Origin: Hyphomicrobiales bacterium
Lineage (GTDB): Bacteria; Pseudomonadota; Alphaproteobacteria; Rhizobiales; Beijerinckiaceae
DNA: 64,000 nt
Assembly: GCA_930633495.1 (NCBI GenBank)
Contig: CAKNFJ010000001.1
Coordinates: 3,805,001 to 3,869,000 of the forward strand
Direction: 5' to 3'
The notes under the pieces were generated by a model that had not been told where the DNA came from, made no database searches, and worked only from the letters and a program-made list of their open reading frames with translations. Shown piece after piece: positions 1-9,017 of this stretch. The position numbers and the translations under genes are program-made. Position 1 is the first letter of the stretch, and each line of letters starts with the position of its first letter.

Positions 1-773
1 ACGGGCACCATGGCGGCGATGGTCTCGTCACCCTGTCCGAGGCGGTTGAGCACGGCTGCTTCGCGCAGGCGGCGGTGCTGGACGAGACCGCGCAGAAAGC
101 GCTGGGGTTCGGTGACGGCGCCGCCATGGCCCGGCCAGTAGCGTGCATGGTCGAGGCCGCGCAGCTTCTCGATCGAGCGCATATAGGCAGCCATCGAGCC
201 GTCGGGCGGAGCGACGATCGAGGTCGACCAAGCCATGACGTGATCGCCCGAGAACAGCGTCGCCTCTTCGGCGAGGGTGAAGGCGAGGTGATTGGCGGTA
301 TGGCCGGGCGTTTCGACCGCGGCCAGGCTCCAGCCCGGCCCGCTGACGGCATCGCCGTCCCGCATCAGCCATTCGGGCGCGTAAGCAGTGTCGGCGGCGG
401 CATCGAGGACGCGGCTTTCTCCCGGAGCAAGCTCGCGCGACAGGCGGTGCGGGCCGCAGCCGACCACGCGCGCGCCGGTGGCGGCCTCGAGGGCCGGCAC
501 GGCAGGGGAGTGGTCGCGATGGGTATGCGTCACGACGATGTGGCTCACCGTCTCGCCGCGCACGGCCGACAGCAGGCGTTCGACATGGGCCGCGTCATCC
601 GGACCCGGATCGATGATCGCGACCGTGCCGTGCCCGACGATATAGGTGCAGGTGCCGGTAAAGGTCATCGGTCCGCTGTTGCCGGCGATGACTCGGCGCA
701 CCAGCGGCGACAACACGGCAACCTCGCCCGCCGGCGTGGTTGCGCTCCTGTCGAATTCGATCTCGTCCGTCAT
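1..773 (-). CDS. MBL-fold metallohydrolase, partial at left edge
   Basis: The minus strand is open from an ATG at 771-773 to the window edge, about 257 codons, with the C-terminus outside the window. The translation carries the metallo-beta-lactamase zinc motif THTHRDHSP (HxHxDH). It is followed by a GHTANH stretch, a FSGDHVMAWS stretch and a later WPGHGG histidine, which together supply the usual metal ligands. The opening region reads TFTGTCTYIVG...VAIIDPGP, typical of LACTB2-like and glyoxalase II-like hydrolases. Members hydrolyse thioesters, RNA or lactone-type esters in the cytoplasm, so the substrate here cannot be named. No signal peptide is visible. Seen: motifs and open frame. Known: fold assignment. 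Inferred: hydrolase activity. Confidence 0.85.
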   Translation of the reverse strand, partial: MTDEIEFDRSATTPAGEVAVLSPLVRRVIAGNSGPMTFTGTCTYIVGHGTVAIIDPGPDDAAHVERLLSAVRGETVSHIVVTHTHRDHSPAVPALEAATGARVVGCGPHRLSRELAPGESRVLDAAADTAYAPEWLMRDGDAVSGPGWSLAAVETPGHTANHLAFTLAEEATLFSGDHVMAWSTSIVAPPDGSMAAYMRSIEKLRGLDHARYWPGHGGAVTEPQRFLRGLVQHRRLREAAVLNRLGQGDETIAAMVP

Positions 774-867
774 GACAGCTACAGAGCGACGCGCCGCACA
801 GGCCAATGGCTTGCGTTGATTGATGGTTTGGCTGAACACGTAGTCAAGATCGAACCAGTCTGCACGC

Positions 868-1025
868 ATTTTCCCTGTTCTAACGGGAAAATACAGGGAA
901 AACGGCCAAAAAGATGCCGCGCGATCGGCTACCTGCAAGATATTATCGCCTATTTTCAAGTGGTTAGAGCGCCTTTCCCTGCTCGCAGGAACAGGGAGTT
1001 TCCGAGCGTAATTCAGGGAATTCAA
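868..1025. repeat. cluster of CCCTGT/ACAGGG inverted half-sites
   Basis: Several short inverted half-sites occur here: ATTTTCCCTGTTC at 868-880 opposite ACAGGGAAAA at 893-902, TTTCCCTG at 974-981 opposite CAGGGA at 992-997, and TTCAGGGAATTC near 1012-1023. From memory, similar TTCCCTGTT/AACAGGGAA strings recur as intergenic debris in Hyphomicrobiales genomes, often beside mobile elements. They overlap the end of a decayed transporter gene. No gene is seen between 774 and about 1010. Confidence 0.45.
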
Positions 1026-1256
1026 TCTGCGGATCAGGCAGTGCCGGCCGGGCGCGGCGATGATCAGGTTATCTGCCGTCAACAGCCGCTGCGGCCCCGG
1101 CAAGGGTCGTCGGCCAAAGCTGGAGAACAAGGACTTGCCTCAGCCGGGCATAGCCCTGCCGGCGCAGACAAGGCCCTTCCAGTACACGACCGCGGTCTCG
1201 ATCGAGCCCGCGATCATTGCGCCGCCCGTGACCTCGCCATGGATCGATAGATAACA
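1010..1256 (-). pseudogene. relic of a type I secretion permease/ATPase
   Basis: Read on the minus strand, one frame gives IHGEVTGGAMIAGSI, then IETAVVYWKGLVCAGRAMPG, a stop, then PLPGPQRLLTADNLIIAAPG. T1SS ABC exporters carry the equivalent order: a (Q/H)GE(L/V)TGGxMIAxSI segment, an AIxxWKGFVxAR segment, then a P(L/M)PxPxxxLxVENxxxxPPG linker into the ATPase domain. The relic lacks the residues between AGSI and IETAV, has an in-frame stop and lacks both ends of the gene. I infer an old fragment of a 550-700 residue exporter. A profile search would decide; the match is by eye. Confidence 0.45.
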
Positions 1257-1635
1257 CTCAGAGGATCCGCGCGTCGAAATCCCAGCCCCCTCGATAGAGA
1301 GCTACGGGCGCGCGCGCCTGATATCCTGATAATGCCCGTCCCGCCCCCGCCACGGATTGCAAGCGCTGTCCCGGGTGCAACAGAAAGTTCCGGGTGCAAA
1401 TCCAACCTCTATTGACTTCACAGGCACTACCGCTCAGGACAGTGAGCGAAGCGATCCGCGCTCAAGCACCGGTGCTTCTCCCTCGACGCAACAGCCGATC
1501 CCAAAACAATAGCCCTCAAAGGGTTTGTTGTTTCCCAGCCCTATGGGGATGGATCGGATCTGCATGCCGCGACCCGGTCGATCCACAGCAGGGCTTCCAC
1601 CGCCATCACAATTGGCAACATGGAAGGCTGCAGTC
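1257..1635. other. non-coding stretch upstream of the methyltransferase
   Basis: I see no convincing gene here. Open frames exist on both strands but have no recognisable protein content. A GGAAGG ribosome-binding site lies at 1622-1627, ahead of the methyltransferase ATG at 1636. Confidence 0.5.
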
Positions 1636-3069
1636 ATGGATACAAAACGCAAACGCCCGGCTTTGCGAGGAGCGAACCGATCCCGCCCCACCTTAGGCGT
1701 AAGCCGCCCACCGCTGCTCGCCGAGCGGATCGAGCACGTGCCCACCGATCAGGTCCAGGCCTATGAGGGCAATCCACGCGATCACAACGATCGTCAGACC
1801 ACCAAGCTGGCCGGCATCATACGCACAGTTGGCTTCCTGGTGCCGGTTATCGTCGACGAAGGGAATATTCTCATCGCAGGTCATGGACGCTTGGCTGCTG
1901 CCAAGCAGCTCGGCATGCGGTCGATCCCCGCCATTCGCGCGGGCCATCTGAGCGCCGCCCAGATCAAGGCGTTCCGGGTCGCTGACAATCGGATCGGCGA
2001 GCTCTCGACCTGGAACAAGACGGCCCTGGCGCTCGAGTTGAAAGCGCTGGTGGAGACGATCGACCTTGATCCCGAACTCCTCGAACTGACGGCCTTCGAG
2101 ACCGCGGAAGTCGATCTGCACATCGAAAGCCTCGACGAGCAACCGCCGGCGCCGGACCGGGCAGATCTCCTGCCGGATTCCGGCCCGGCCGTGACGCGAC
2201 TGGGCGATCTCTGGTGTCTCGGCCGACACCGCCTGCTGTGCGGTTCGGCGCTTGAGCAGGAGAGCTATCAGCTTCTTCTCGAGGGGCAACAGGTTCGGGC
2301 GGTGTGGAGTGATCCGCCGTTCAATGTCGCCGTATCGGGGCATGTTTGCGGGCTGGGGCAAGTTCAGCATCGTGAGTTCGCCATGGCCTCCGGTGAGATG
2401 AGCGAAGGCGAGTTCACGATGTTCTTGGCGACCTTTCTCGCTCTGGCGAAGCAGCACTCACTGCCGGGGTCCCTGCACTATGTCTGCATGGACGGTCCCC
2501 ACGCCTTCGAGCTGCTGAGCGCCGCACGCCAGGTGGAACTGCCGTTCAAAGTCACCTGCACCTGGGCCAAGACCAATGCCGGCATGGGCAGTTTCTATCG
2601 CCATCAGACCGAGTTCGTGCACGTGTTCAAGAAGGGCGGCGACGAAGTCGCGCATGTCAACAACGTTCAACTCGGTAAGTATGGCCGCTACCGCACAACG
2701 CTGTGGACCTATCCGGGTGTCAACACCTTCCGCAAGGGCCGGATGGACGATCTCCAGGCTCACCCGACAGTAAAGCCCTGGGCACTGGTCGCCGATGCGA
2801 TCAAGGACTGCACCGGCATCGGAGACAGCGTCCTCGATTGCTTCTGCGGTTCGGGCACCACGCTGATCGCCGCTGAAAAGGCCCGCCGGATCGGCTATGG
2901 CATCGAACTCGATCCCATCTACGTCGATGTCGCGGTCCGGCGCTGGCAGGCGCTGACCGGCAAGCAGGCCGTCCAAGCTCAGACCGGGCAGAGCTTCGCC
3001 GCGGTCCAGGCTGAGCGCGTGGCGCAGACGAAGGCCACAGCAGACGTCATCGAGGCCGCCCATGTCTAA
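1636..3069 (+). CDS. ParB-domain site-specific DNA methyltransferase
   Basis: A 477-residue protein. Residues about 35-128 form a ParB/sulfiredoxin-like N-terminal domain (N-PRDHN, then GHGRLAAAKQLG at about 82-93). Residues about 190-435 form an N4/N6-adenine/cytosine methylase with the catalytic DPPF at 226-229 and the SAM-binding DCFCGSGTT at 401-409, in the beta-class order. Such enzymes methylate DNA and usually travel with phage packaging genes. I chose ATG 1636 over an upstream TTG-type extension because GGAAGG sits eight bases before it. The gene overlaps the next one by 8 bases, which suggests translational coupling. Seen: motifs and overlap. Known: family role. Inferred: protection or marking of element DNA; the target sequence is unknown. 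Confidence 0.9.
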   Translation: MDTKRKRPALRGANRSRPTLGVSRPPLLAERIEHVPTDQVQAYEGNPRDHNDRQTTKLAGIIRTVGFLVPVIVDEGNILIAGHGRLAAAKQLGMRSIPAIRAGHLSAAQIKAFRVADNRIGELSTWNKTALALELKALVETIDLDPELLELTAFETAEVDLHIESLDEQPPAPDRADLLPDSGPAVTRLGDLWCLGRHRLLCGSALEQESYQLLLEGQQVRAVWSDPPFNVAVSGHVCGLGQVQHREFAMASGEMSEGEFTMFLATFLALAKQHSLPGSLHYVCMDGPHAFELLSAARQVELPFKVTCTWAKTNAGMGSFYRHQTEFVHVFKKGGDEVAHVNNVQLGKYGRYRTTLWTYPGVNTFRKGRMDDLQAHPTVKPWALVADAIKDCTGIGDSVLDCFCGSGTTLIAAEKARRIGYGIELDPIYVDVAVRRWQALTGKQAVQAQTGQSFAAVQAERVAQTKATADVIEAAHV

Positions 3070-3511
3070 GCCGCTAGTTTCACCCGACGAAACTGCGCCA
3101 CCTGATCAGGGTGAGGCCGTCAGTGACTACGAGGTCGGCTATGGCCGGCCTCCCGTCGCCACCCGGTTCAAGCCTGGGCAGTCAGGCAATCCGAAAGGCC
3201 GGCCGAAGGCTTCGAAGAACCTAAGCACTCTCGTTCGTGAGAAGCTGCAGGCCAAAGTTCCTGCGCGCGAAGGCGGACGGGAGCGGCGGATGTCGAAGGG
3301 CGAGATCGGTGTGACCAAGATGGTCAATCGCTTCGCGGAGACGGGTGATCCCAAGCTCTATGGCGTGCTCAGAGAGGCTGAAGGCGTTTCAGGCGGCAGC
3401 GGGGCCGTTGGTGTTGCGGTGGCTTCGGTAGAAGAGCAGGTATCGCACACTGACATCCTGGCTTGGTTCCTCGAGCAGAACCGCAGCAGCGCAGGGGAGG
3501 GGGGCGGATGA
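3062..3511 (+). CDS. DUF5681 domain protein
   Basis: A 149-residue protein. Its N-terminal third has the DUF5681 signature RFKPGQSGNPKGRPKASKNLSTLVREKL. It is followed by a basic segment and a GEIGVTKMVNRFAETGDPKLYGVL segment. The family is known from phage and prophage genes beside terminases and is of unknown function; a small-terminase or packaging-accessory role is an inference from position. It starts inside the end of the methyltransferase gene and its stop overlaps the terminase start (ATGA), so the three genes form one translational unit. The C-terminus is glycine-rich and poorly conserved in appearance. Confidence 0.85.
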   Translation: MSKPLVSPDETAPPDQGEAVSDYEVGYGRPPVATRFKPGQSGNPKGRPKASKNLSTLVREKLQAKVPAREGGRERRMSKGEIGVTKMVNRFAETGDPKLYGVLREAEGVSGGSGAVGVAVASVEEQVSHTDILAWFLEQNRSSAGEGGG

Positions 3512-4974
3512 TAAACAACGCGATCGTCGTCAATGCGCTGCAGCACCGGCACCTGTTTCCATTCGTCTGGAATGCGTTCGAGCTTCTGCATCCGGGGCAG
3601 AAGTTCATCCCCTCCTGGCACGTCAATGCGATGTGCCAGTCTCTCGAGAAGGTCGTCTCCGGCGAGACCAAGCGGCTCATCATCACCGTACCGCCGCGAC
3701 ACGGAAAATCGATCTGTGCCGCGGTGGCCTTGCCCGCCTGGATGCTCGGCCATGATCCCTCCCAGAAGATCATGGTCGCCAGCTATGGCAACGAGCTCGC
3801 GGTCAAGCACGCCCGCGACTTTCGGACGGTCCTCACCACATCGTGGTACGCGGGCCTATTCCCGCGCACCCGGCTGGAGGTCGGCGGCGGGCGCGTCGAC
3901 GAGCAGATAACGCAGCACCAGGGCGGTCGGAAAGCCGTGTCACTGGGCGGTGCAGTCACGGGCTTCGGTGCCGATCTGATCATCGTCGATGATCTGATGA
4001 AGGCCGCCGATGCCAATTCGCCGGCCGAGCGTCAACGCGTCCGCGATTATTACGAACAGACGCTGCTCTCACGCCTGAACAACAAGAGCGAGGGACGCAT
4101 CATCGTGATCCAGCAGCGGCTGCACGAGGATGATTTACCTGGCTACCTCCTCGCTACCGGGCAGTTCACCCATCTGAATCTGCCCGCCGTCGCCGTCGAG
4201 TATCAGGACATTCCGCTTGCATTCGGTAAGTTCATGCGCCGCGAGCCCGGGTCTGCGCTATGCCCCGAGCGCGAGCCGCTGAGTACGCTTGAGAAGCTGC
4301 GCGTCGAGATGGGCGCCTATGCCTTCTCGGCACAATATCAGCAGGACCCGACCCCACCCGGCGGCAATCGCATCCGGCTAGAGTGGTTTGGCAGCTACTC
4401 CGGCCCGGTCCGGCGCGAGGAGTTCCAGTGGATCGTTCAAAGCTGGGACACGGCGCTGACAGCGGAGCCGACCAGTGACTTCACCGCGGGAACGACCTGG
4501 GGTCTCCGTGACAAGCGCTGGCACCTGCTCGACGTTATCCGCGAACGACTCGACTTTCCAGACCTGAAGCGGCGCGTCATTGGTCTGGCGAACAAATGGA
4601 ACGCCGACCATGTGCTGATTGAGTATGCCGGATCGGGGATCTCGCTACTACAGCAGCTTCGACAGGATGAAGCCCGCCCCTGGCGCTATCATGCCCGGAC
4701 ACCTCGCCTCGACAAGGCCACGCGGCTCGAGGCGCAGACGGCACGGCTGGAGACGGGGAACTACCTCCTCCCGATCGAAGCCCATTGGCTGTCCGAGTTC
4801 CGCCGAGAACTGCTCTCGTTCCCGATGGGGAAATTTGATGACCAGGTTGATAGCCTGATTCAGTTTGTCGAATGGTCGGCTTCGCCGAGGGCGAACGGAC
4901 TTCTTGTCGAGCGCCATCCGGAAACCGGGAGGCCGCTGCGTATCAATCGGCCGCAACGAGCCAGTAATAGGTGA
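3508..4974 (+). CDS. phage terminase large subunit
   Basis: A 488-residue terminase: an ATPase plus RNase H-like nuclease that packages phage DNA. The Walker A motif PPRHGKS lies at about 62-68 and the Walker B motif LIIVDD ends at about 162. The nuclease half opens with a WDTA aspartate (SWDTALTAEPTSDFTAGTTWG) and closes with DDQVDSLIQFVEW. Length matches intact terminases. ATG 3508 is preferred because GGGGAGG precedes it and it overlaps the DUF5681 stop. No portal, protease, capsid or tail gene follows within the window, so the module is orphaned or reduced. It could serve a satellite, a gene-transfer agent-like particle or be a relic that still reads open. Confidence 0.92.
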   Translation: MINNAIVVNALQHRHLFPFVWNAFELLHPGQKFIPSWHVNAMCQSLEKVVSGETKRLIITVPPRHGKSICAAVALPAWMLGHDPSQKIMVASYGNELAVKHARDFRTVLTTSWYAGLFPRTRLEVGGGRVDEQITQHQGGRKAVSLGGAVTGFGADLIIVDDLMKAADANSPAERQRVRDYYEQTLLSRLNNKSEGRIIVIQQRLHEDDLPGYLLATGQFTHLNLPAVAVEYQDIPLAFGKFMRREPGSALCPEREPLSTLEKLRVEMGAYAFSAQYQQDPTPPGGNRIRLEWFGSYSGPVRREEFQWIVQSWDTALTAEPTSDFTAGTTWGLRDKRWHLLDVIRERLDFPDLKRRVIGLANKWNADHVLIEYAGSGISLLQQLRQDEARPWRYHARTPRLDKATRLEAQTARLETGNYLLPIEAHWLSEFRRELLSFPMGKFDDQVDSLIQFVEWSASPRANGLLVERHPETGRPLRINRPQRASNR

Positions 4975-5055
4975 GGGCAACTTTTCCGCAACCCGATCAC
5001 CGGCAGGCTGCAATACTGCAAGGTATATCAGGCGGCTTGACCCTAGACCGGGGGC

Positions 5056-5397
5056 ATGCCGCTCCCTCGGCGGCGGCTGAAAGCGGCGCGGGCTTCTGGC
5101 TTAATACGCAGCAGCCCAGAAAAAGCAGCCCGAAGCCAATCCATGTCAGAAACGGCCAGTACGACAGGTGCCAGCCAGCTCCGCGACGCTATGGCAACGT
5201 GGCACGGGGCCGTGTTGTAGAATCGACAGGGCCATACCATCGCGGACCCCGCCTTCGACTTTCACGTCCGTGGCGAGCTCAACCTTCTGGAAGAGCGCAA
5301 GCCGCCAGGTACCCGCAGGGCGGCCGTCTTCATCTTATGGGATGGATTCCTCCCGCTTTCCGACCACCCTGGCTGCCGGACCAAAAGGAGGAAAGCG
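5056..5397 (+). pseudogene. degraded phage-like reading frame
   Basis: One frame runs from ATG 5056 through LRDAMATWHGAVL, hits TAG, and then continues as RQGHTIADPAFDFHVRGEL, NLLEERKPPGTRRAAVFILW and PLSDHPGCRT up to the IS110 relic. The part after the stop looks protein-like and vaguely resembles small phage head-tail proteins (an SYTIGxxxxxR-type segment followed by a Leu/Glu-rich helix). The link to the terminase module is positional only. It may be non-coding. The stretch 4975-5055 holds no gene that I can see. Confidence 0.25.
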
Positions 5398-5612
5398 ATG
5401 ACAACTCAGTTGCTGGCAACCGATCTTGGCAAGCAGTCGCTTCGCTTGCACTCGATCGATACGGACCGGTGGTGATCTTGCTTATGGTCGGACGTGTTAA
5501 GCTCGATGCCGCTGTGGCCAAGCTTTGTCGTCCAGCGCAGCTGCGTGGTGGCATACAGTTTTCGCCCAGAGCGTGCTTGCCAGTAATCACATCGCGTTAA
5601 TCCGAATAAGGA
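5398..5612 (+). pseudogene. N-terminal relic of an IS110-family transposase
   Basis: An intact ribosome-binding site (AAAAGGAGGAAAG) precedes ATG 5398. The frame reads MTTQLLATDLGKQSLRLHSIDTDRW and stops. After a frame change the next stretch reads VGRVKLDAAVAKL. A second change gives HTVFAQSVLASNHIALIR. IS110 transposases begin with ATDLGKxxFxLHGID...SRKVxRxxLxxxVxxL...HHWARxxxxxGHxVxLI, so all three blocks fall in the right order. Two frameshifts and the missing C-terminal 300 residues make this a dead fragment. No end repeats or target duplication are recognisable. Confidence 0.6.
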
Positions 5613-5625
5613 GCCAGACTGCGTA

Positions 5626-7311
5626 TCAGGTCGTCATCAGCGCCACCAGGACTGGTCCCCAGGCCGTCAGGAGGATGTTCCCGATCGCGTAGGGGACGGT
5701 GTACCCAAGCGCTGGGATGCTGCTTTGCGCTTCGTCCTGCACAGCTCGCAGGGCCGCAGTGATCGTGCCTGCCCCGGCGCAGGCTCCCAGGACGATCAGC
5801 GGATCCATCCTCAGAACGTAGCGGCCGAACAGGATGCCGATGAAATGCGGAAACAGGGCCGAAAACAGCCCAACCGCGGCAAGACTGATCCCGGTCGACT
5901 TCAGGCCCGAGACGAAGCTCGGTCCGGCGCTGATGCCGACGATGCCGATGAACATGCACAGGCCGAGCGTGTCGAAGATCCAGATCGCGGGCTCGGGGAT
6001 CCGTCCGAAGTACGGGTAGGCCGACCGCAGCCAGCCGAAGACGAGGCCCATGAACAAGGCACCGCCCGAAGCCGTCAGCGTCAGCGGCACGCCCCAGGCC
6101 ACGACCGACAGCAGGCCGAAGAGGCCGCCCAGGAATATCCCCAGCCCGACGAATATCATGTCGGTCGCCGCGGTGCGCCGGTCGGGATAACCGATCGCCG
6201 CGGCGGCGCGCTCGACCTCCGCCATGGGGCCCATCAGGGACATGACGTCGCCCCGGTTGAGACGCGTCGTCGGGATCACGGGCATGGCGATGCCCGAGCG
6301 GGTGAGCTTGGCGAGGAAAACGCCGCGCGCAAACCTCGCCTGGGCGAGGTTCGCCAGCGACTGGCCGTCGATCTCCCGGTTAGTGACGATCACGTCGAGC
6401 GCCTCGATCGGGATGTCGAGCAGCTCGGGGTCGCTGACCTCGGGACCGATCAGGTCGCCGCGCGCGGCATGGACCTCGAAGCGCGTCATCACCGCGATGA
6501 CGTCGCCGGCCCGGACCTTTTGGTCCGAGGCCTGGTCGAACAGGCCACTGCTACTGCGCCCCCTCAGCACGAAGACCCGCGCCTGCTTCGGCAGCGCTTC
6601 AAGTTCGGCGATGGTCTTGCCGAATAGGTCCGGGTTCTCGACTTTGTAGGCGCGCACGTCGAAGAGGCGGGCGGCCGAGGTCACGCCCTCGGCCTGGGCC
6701 AGCGCTCCGCCCGCACCGCGCTGCGCCGCCGCGACCTGCTTCAGGTCGATCCCCATCAGTTTCGGGCCGATCTTCGGCAGGAACCAGACCAGGGCAGCCG
6801 TGCCGATCAGATAGGTGACGGCATAGGCGACGGGGATGTTGTTGACGAGCGCCGTGCGCTCCGCCTGGGGGAGGTTTAGCCGCTGGATCGCCTCGCCGGC
6901 CGTGCCGATCACTGTCGATTCAGAGAAGGCGCCGGCCAGGAGGCCAGCCGCCGTCCCCATGTCGTAGTTTAACAGCTTGGCGAAGCCCAGCGCGGTCAGT
7001 AGACAGGTAACGCAGAGCACCACGGTTAGCGCCACCTGCGGCAGCGCATCCTTCTTCAGGCCTCGAAAGAACTGTGGGCCCACCTTGTAGCCAGTGGTGA
7101 ACAGGAACAGGCTGAAGAACACCGCCTTGACGGTCGGCGAGACCTTGATGTCGAGCTGGCCGACCAGGACGCCCGCCAGCAGGCAGCCGACCACGACGCC
7201 GAGGCTGAAGCTGCCAAACTTGACCTGGCCGATCAGGAAGCCGATCGCAACCGTGAGGAAGATGGCGAGCTCGGGATTGCCCCTAAGCGCCTCGACCACG
7301 AATGTCGTCAT
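5626..7311 (-). CDS. aspT: aspartate:alanine antiporter family transporter (AspT paralogue 1)
   Basis: A 561-residue inner-membrane carrier of the AspT/AAEx family. Two blocks of hydrophobic helices (about 1-170 and 380-561) carry the repeated YidE/YbjL-type motif, seen as GYKVGPQFFRGL in the first half and GISAGPSFVSGLK in the second. Between them lie two soluble TrkA-C-like domains (for example NPDLFGKTIAELEALPKQARVFVLRG). AspT exchanges aspartate for alanine plus CO2 across the membrane and so builds proton motive force with aspartate decarboxylase, which is encoded 71 bases upstream on the same strand. ATG 7311 is preferred over a start ten codons earlier because the protein then begins MTTFVVEALRGNPEL, matching its paralogue. 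Last gene of the cluster. Confidence 0.9.
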   Translation of the reverse strand: MTTFVVEALRGNPELAIFLTVAIGFLIGQVKFGSFSLGVVVGCLLAGVLVGQLDIKVSPTVKAVFFSLFLFTTGYKVGPQFFRGLKKDALPQVALTVVLCVTCLLTALGFAKLLNYDMGTAAGLLAGAFSESTVIGTAGEAIQRLNLPQAERTALVNNIPVAYAVTYLIGTAALVWFLPKIGPKLMGIDLKQVAAAQRGAGGALAQAEGVTSAARLFDVRAYKVENPDLFGKTIAELEALPKQARVFVLRGRSSSGLFDQASDQKVRAGDVIAVMTRFEVHAARGDLIGPEVSDPELLDIPIEALDVIVTNREIDGQSLANLAQARFARGVFLAKLTRSGIAMPVIPTTRLNRGDVMSLMGPMAEVERAAAAIGYPDRRTAATDMIFVGLGIFLGGLFGLLSVVAWGVPLTLTASGGALFMGLVFGWLRSAYPYFGRIPEPAIWIFDTLGLCMFIGIVGISAGPSFVSGLKSTGISLAAVGLFSALFPHFIGILFGRYVLRMDPLIVLGACAGAGTITAALRAVQDEAQSSIPALGYTVPYAIGNILLTAWGPVLVALMTT

Positions 7312-7382
7312 ACTTCGCCTCGCTCGCCACCGTCCCCCCACGCCCGGCGCGAGGCGCGCCGGGCCGATCTCTGCCCGCCGGG

Positions 7383-9017
7383 CTATTCACCCGCGGCCGG
7401 AGCCTTCTGCGCCAGCGCCGTCTTGTAGGCCTCGAACTGCTGGCGGTAGCCGCGTGCGACGGCGCGCGTCGCCCGGCCGATCTGGCTGTAGACCTCGTCG
7501 TCGAGATTGGCGAACGAGACACGCACCGACCAGTCGGGCGCATGGAAGCCACCGCCGTTGAGCAGCACGATGCCGTGGTCCTCCGCCAGCCGGAACACGA
7601 TGTCGAGCGGGTGGACGTGTTCCTTCATGTAGGCGACGACTTCCGGACCGACATATTTGTTGGCCCAGAACTCAAAGTCGACGAGGCCGTAGTAGCGGTC
7701 ATGGAGCGGATTGTCGGGTACCTCGATGCCCAGCCCTTCGATCATCCGCTCGGCTCTCGCCCTGACGATGCCCATGCAGGTCTTCTGGTAGAGCTTGGCC
7801 TCGTCCATCAGCTCGGAGAGCGAGAACAGCGACATCATCACCTGCTGAGGCAGGGAGAGGCCCGCGGTGTGGTTCAGCGCGATGTCGCGGCTGTCGGCGA
7901 CGATGCGGTCGATCAGCTTCATCTCGCGCGGCTTGAGTGTCAGCGGCCCATAGCGCTTGTCGAGCAGTGCCTGGGTCTTTTCCGGGTGGTTGGCGATGGC
8001 CTTGTCGAAGATGTTCTCGCGATGGATGGCGATGACGCCGAGGCGCCAGCCGGTGCAGCCGAAATACTTCGAGTAGGAATAGACGCCGATCGTGTTGCGA
8101 GGCAGCGCCCCGAGCAGGCTGCGGAAGCCCGGGACGAAAGTGCCGTAGACGTCGTCTGTGAGGATCAAAAGATCGGGGCGCTTTGTCTCGACCAGCTTGA
8201 CGATCTTGCCGATGGTCTCCTCGCTCAGGGCGACGGCATAGGGATTGCCGGGGTTGACCACGAAGAAGGCCTTCACCTTCGGGTCCTCGAGCTTCTTCAG
8301 CTCCTCGTCGGTAAACTGGAAGCGGTTCTCCTGGGGGGCGGCGATCGAGATCACGTCGAGGCCGTAATCCTCGAGATGCGGCATTTCGAGATAGGGGGTG
8401 AAGATCGGGGTTGCCAGCGCGATGGTGTCGCCGGCGTTGAGCAGCCGGTTGGCCTTCAGCGACTTGAAGAGGTAGCACATCGCCGCCGTGCCGCCTTCGA
8501 CGGCATAGAGGTCGAACTGGCCCGACGGGCGCGGCGCGCCGCACATCGCCCACATCAGGTATTCGTGCACGATGCGCTCGTTGTGAACCAGCATGCGATC
8601 CGGCACCGGATAGTTGTCGCCGATGATCGAGTCGACAAGTTCATGGACGAAGGCGTCGGGCTTGAAGTCGAACTTCTTCACGGCGAAGGCGACCATGTCG
8701 CGCAGGAAGGCGGCGCCGGGTGCATCCTTGTGCGTTGCCAGCCAGTCCTCGAGTCGCCCGGCGATGCCGTCGGCCTTGGGCATGCCGCCGATGCCGGCCG
8801 GCTTGCTCATCACGCGCCGGCTCTCCGTGATCGCGAATTGCCCGAGCAGGAAGAAGCCCTCGCGCGGCGTCATCGCCACCCAGTTCGGGTTGCCGCGGCC
8901 GGCATTGAGCATGGAGATCGACGAATTCTGCGCCGTCAACTTGGCCAGGCGGATGAGTTCGTCCTTGATCTCGAAGGGGCTGAGTTTCTCGAAGCTGCGC
9001 AGGGTGACCGGATCCAT
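7383..9017 (-). CDS. aspD: aspartate 4-decarboxylase / aspartate aminotransferase
   Basis: A 544-residue fold type I PLP enzyme that converts L-aspartate to L-alanine and CO2. The NPGNPY motif lies at 255-260, TDDVYG at 287-292, and the PLP lysine is expected at K317 in SYSKYFGCTGWRLG. The length and the N-terminal LNAGRGNPNW segment fit aspartate beta-decarboxylases and exceed ordinary aminotransferases by more than 100 residues. GGGAG sits seven bases before ATG 9017. AspT-type antiporter genes lie on both sides on the same strand, the classical pairing in which decarboxylation consumes a cytoplasmic proton while the antiporter exports alanine. It likely acts in the cytoplasm as a large oligomer, as known for the family. 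Confidence 0.93.
   Translation of the reverse strand: MDPVTLRSFEKLSPFEIKDELIRLAKLTAQNSSISMLNAGRGNPNWVAMTPREGFFLLGQFAITESRRVMSKPAGIGGMPKADGIAGRLEDWLATHKDAPGAAFLRDMVAFAVKKFDFKPDAFVHELVDSIIGDNYPVPDRMLVHNERIVHEYLMWAMCGAPRPSGQFDLYAVEGGTAAMCYLFKSLKANRLLNAGDTIALATPIFTPYLEMPHLEDYGLDVISIAAPQENRFQFTDEELKKLEDPKVKAFFVVNPGNPYAVALSEETIGKIVKLVETKRPDLLILTDDVYGTFVPGFRSLLGALPRNTIGVYSYSKYFGCTGWRLGVIAIHRENIFDKAIANHPEKTQALLDKRYGPLTLKPREMKLIDRIVADSRDIALNHTAGLSLPQQVMMSLFSLSELMDEAKLYQKTCMGIVRARAERMIEGLGIEVPDNPLHDRYYGLVDFEFWANKYVGPEVVAYMKEHVHPLDIVFRLAEDHGIVLLNGGGFHAPDWSVRVSFANLDDEVYSQIGRATRAVARGYRQQFEAYKTALAQKAPAAGE

Noticed and set aside
4971..5600. 209-codon plus-strand frame after the terminase
   Set aside because: The frame is mostly nonsense; only its end matches the IS110 relic after a frameshift, so it is not one gene.
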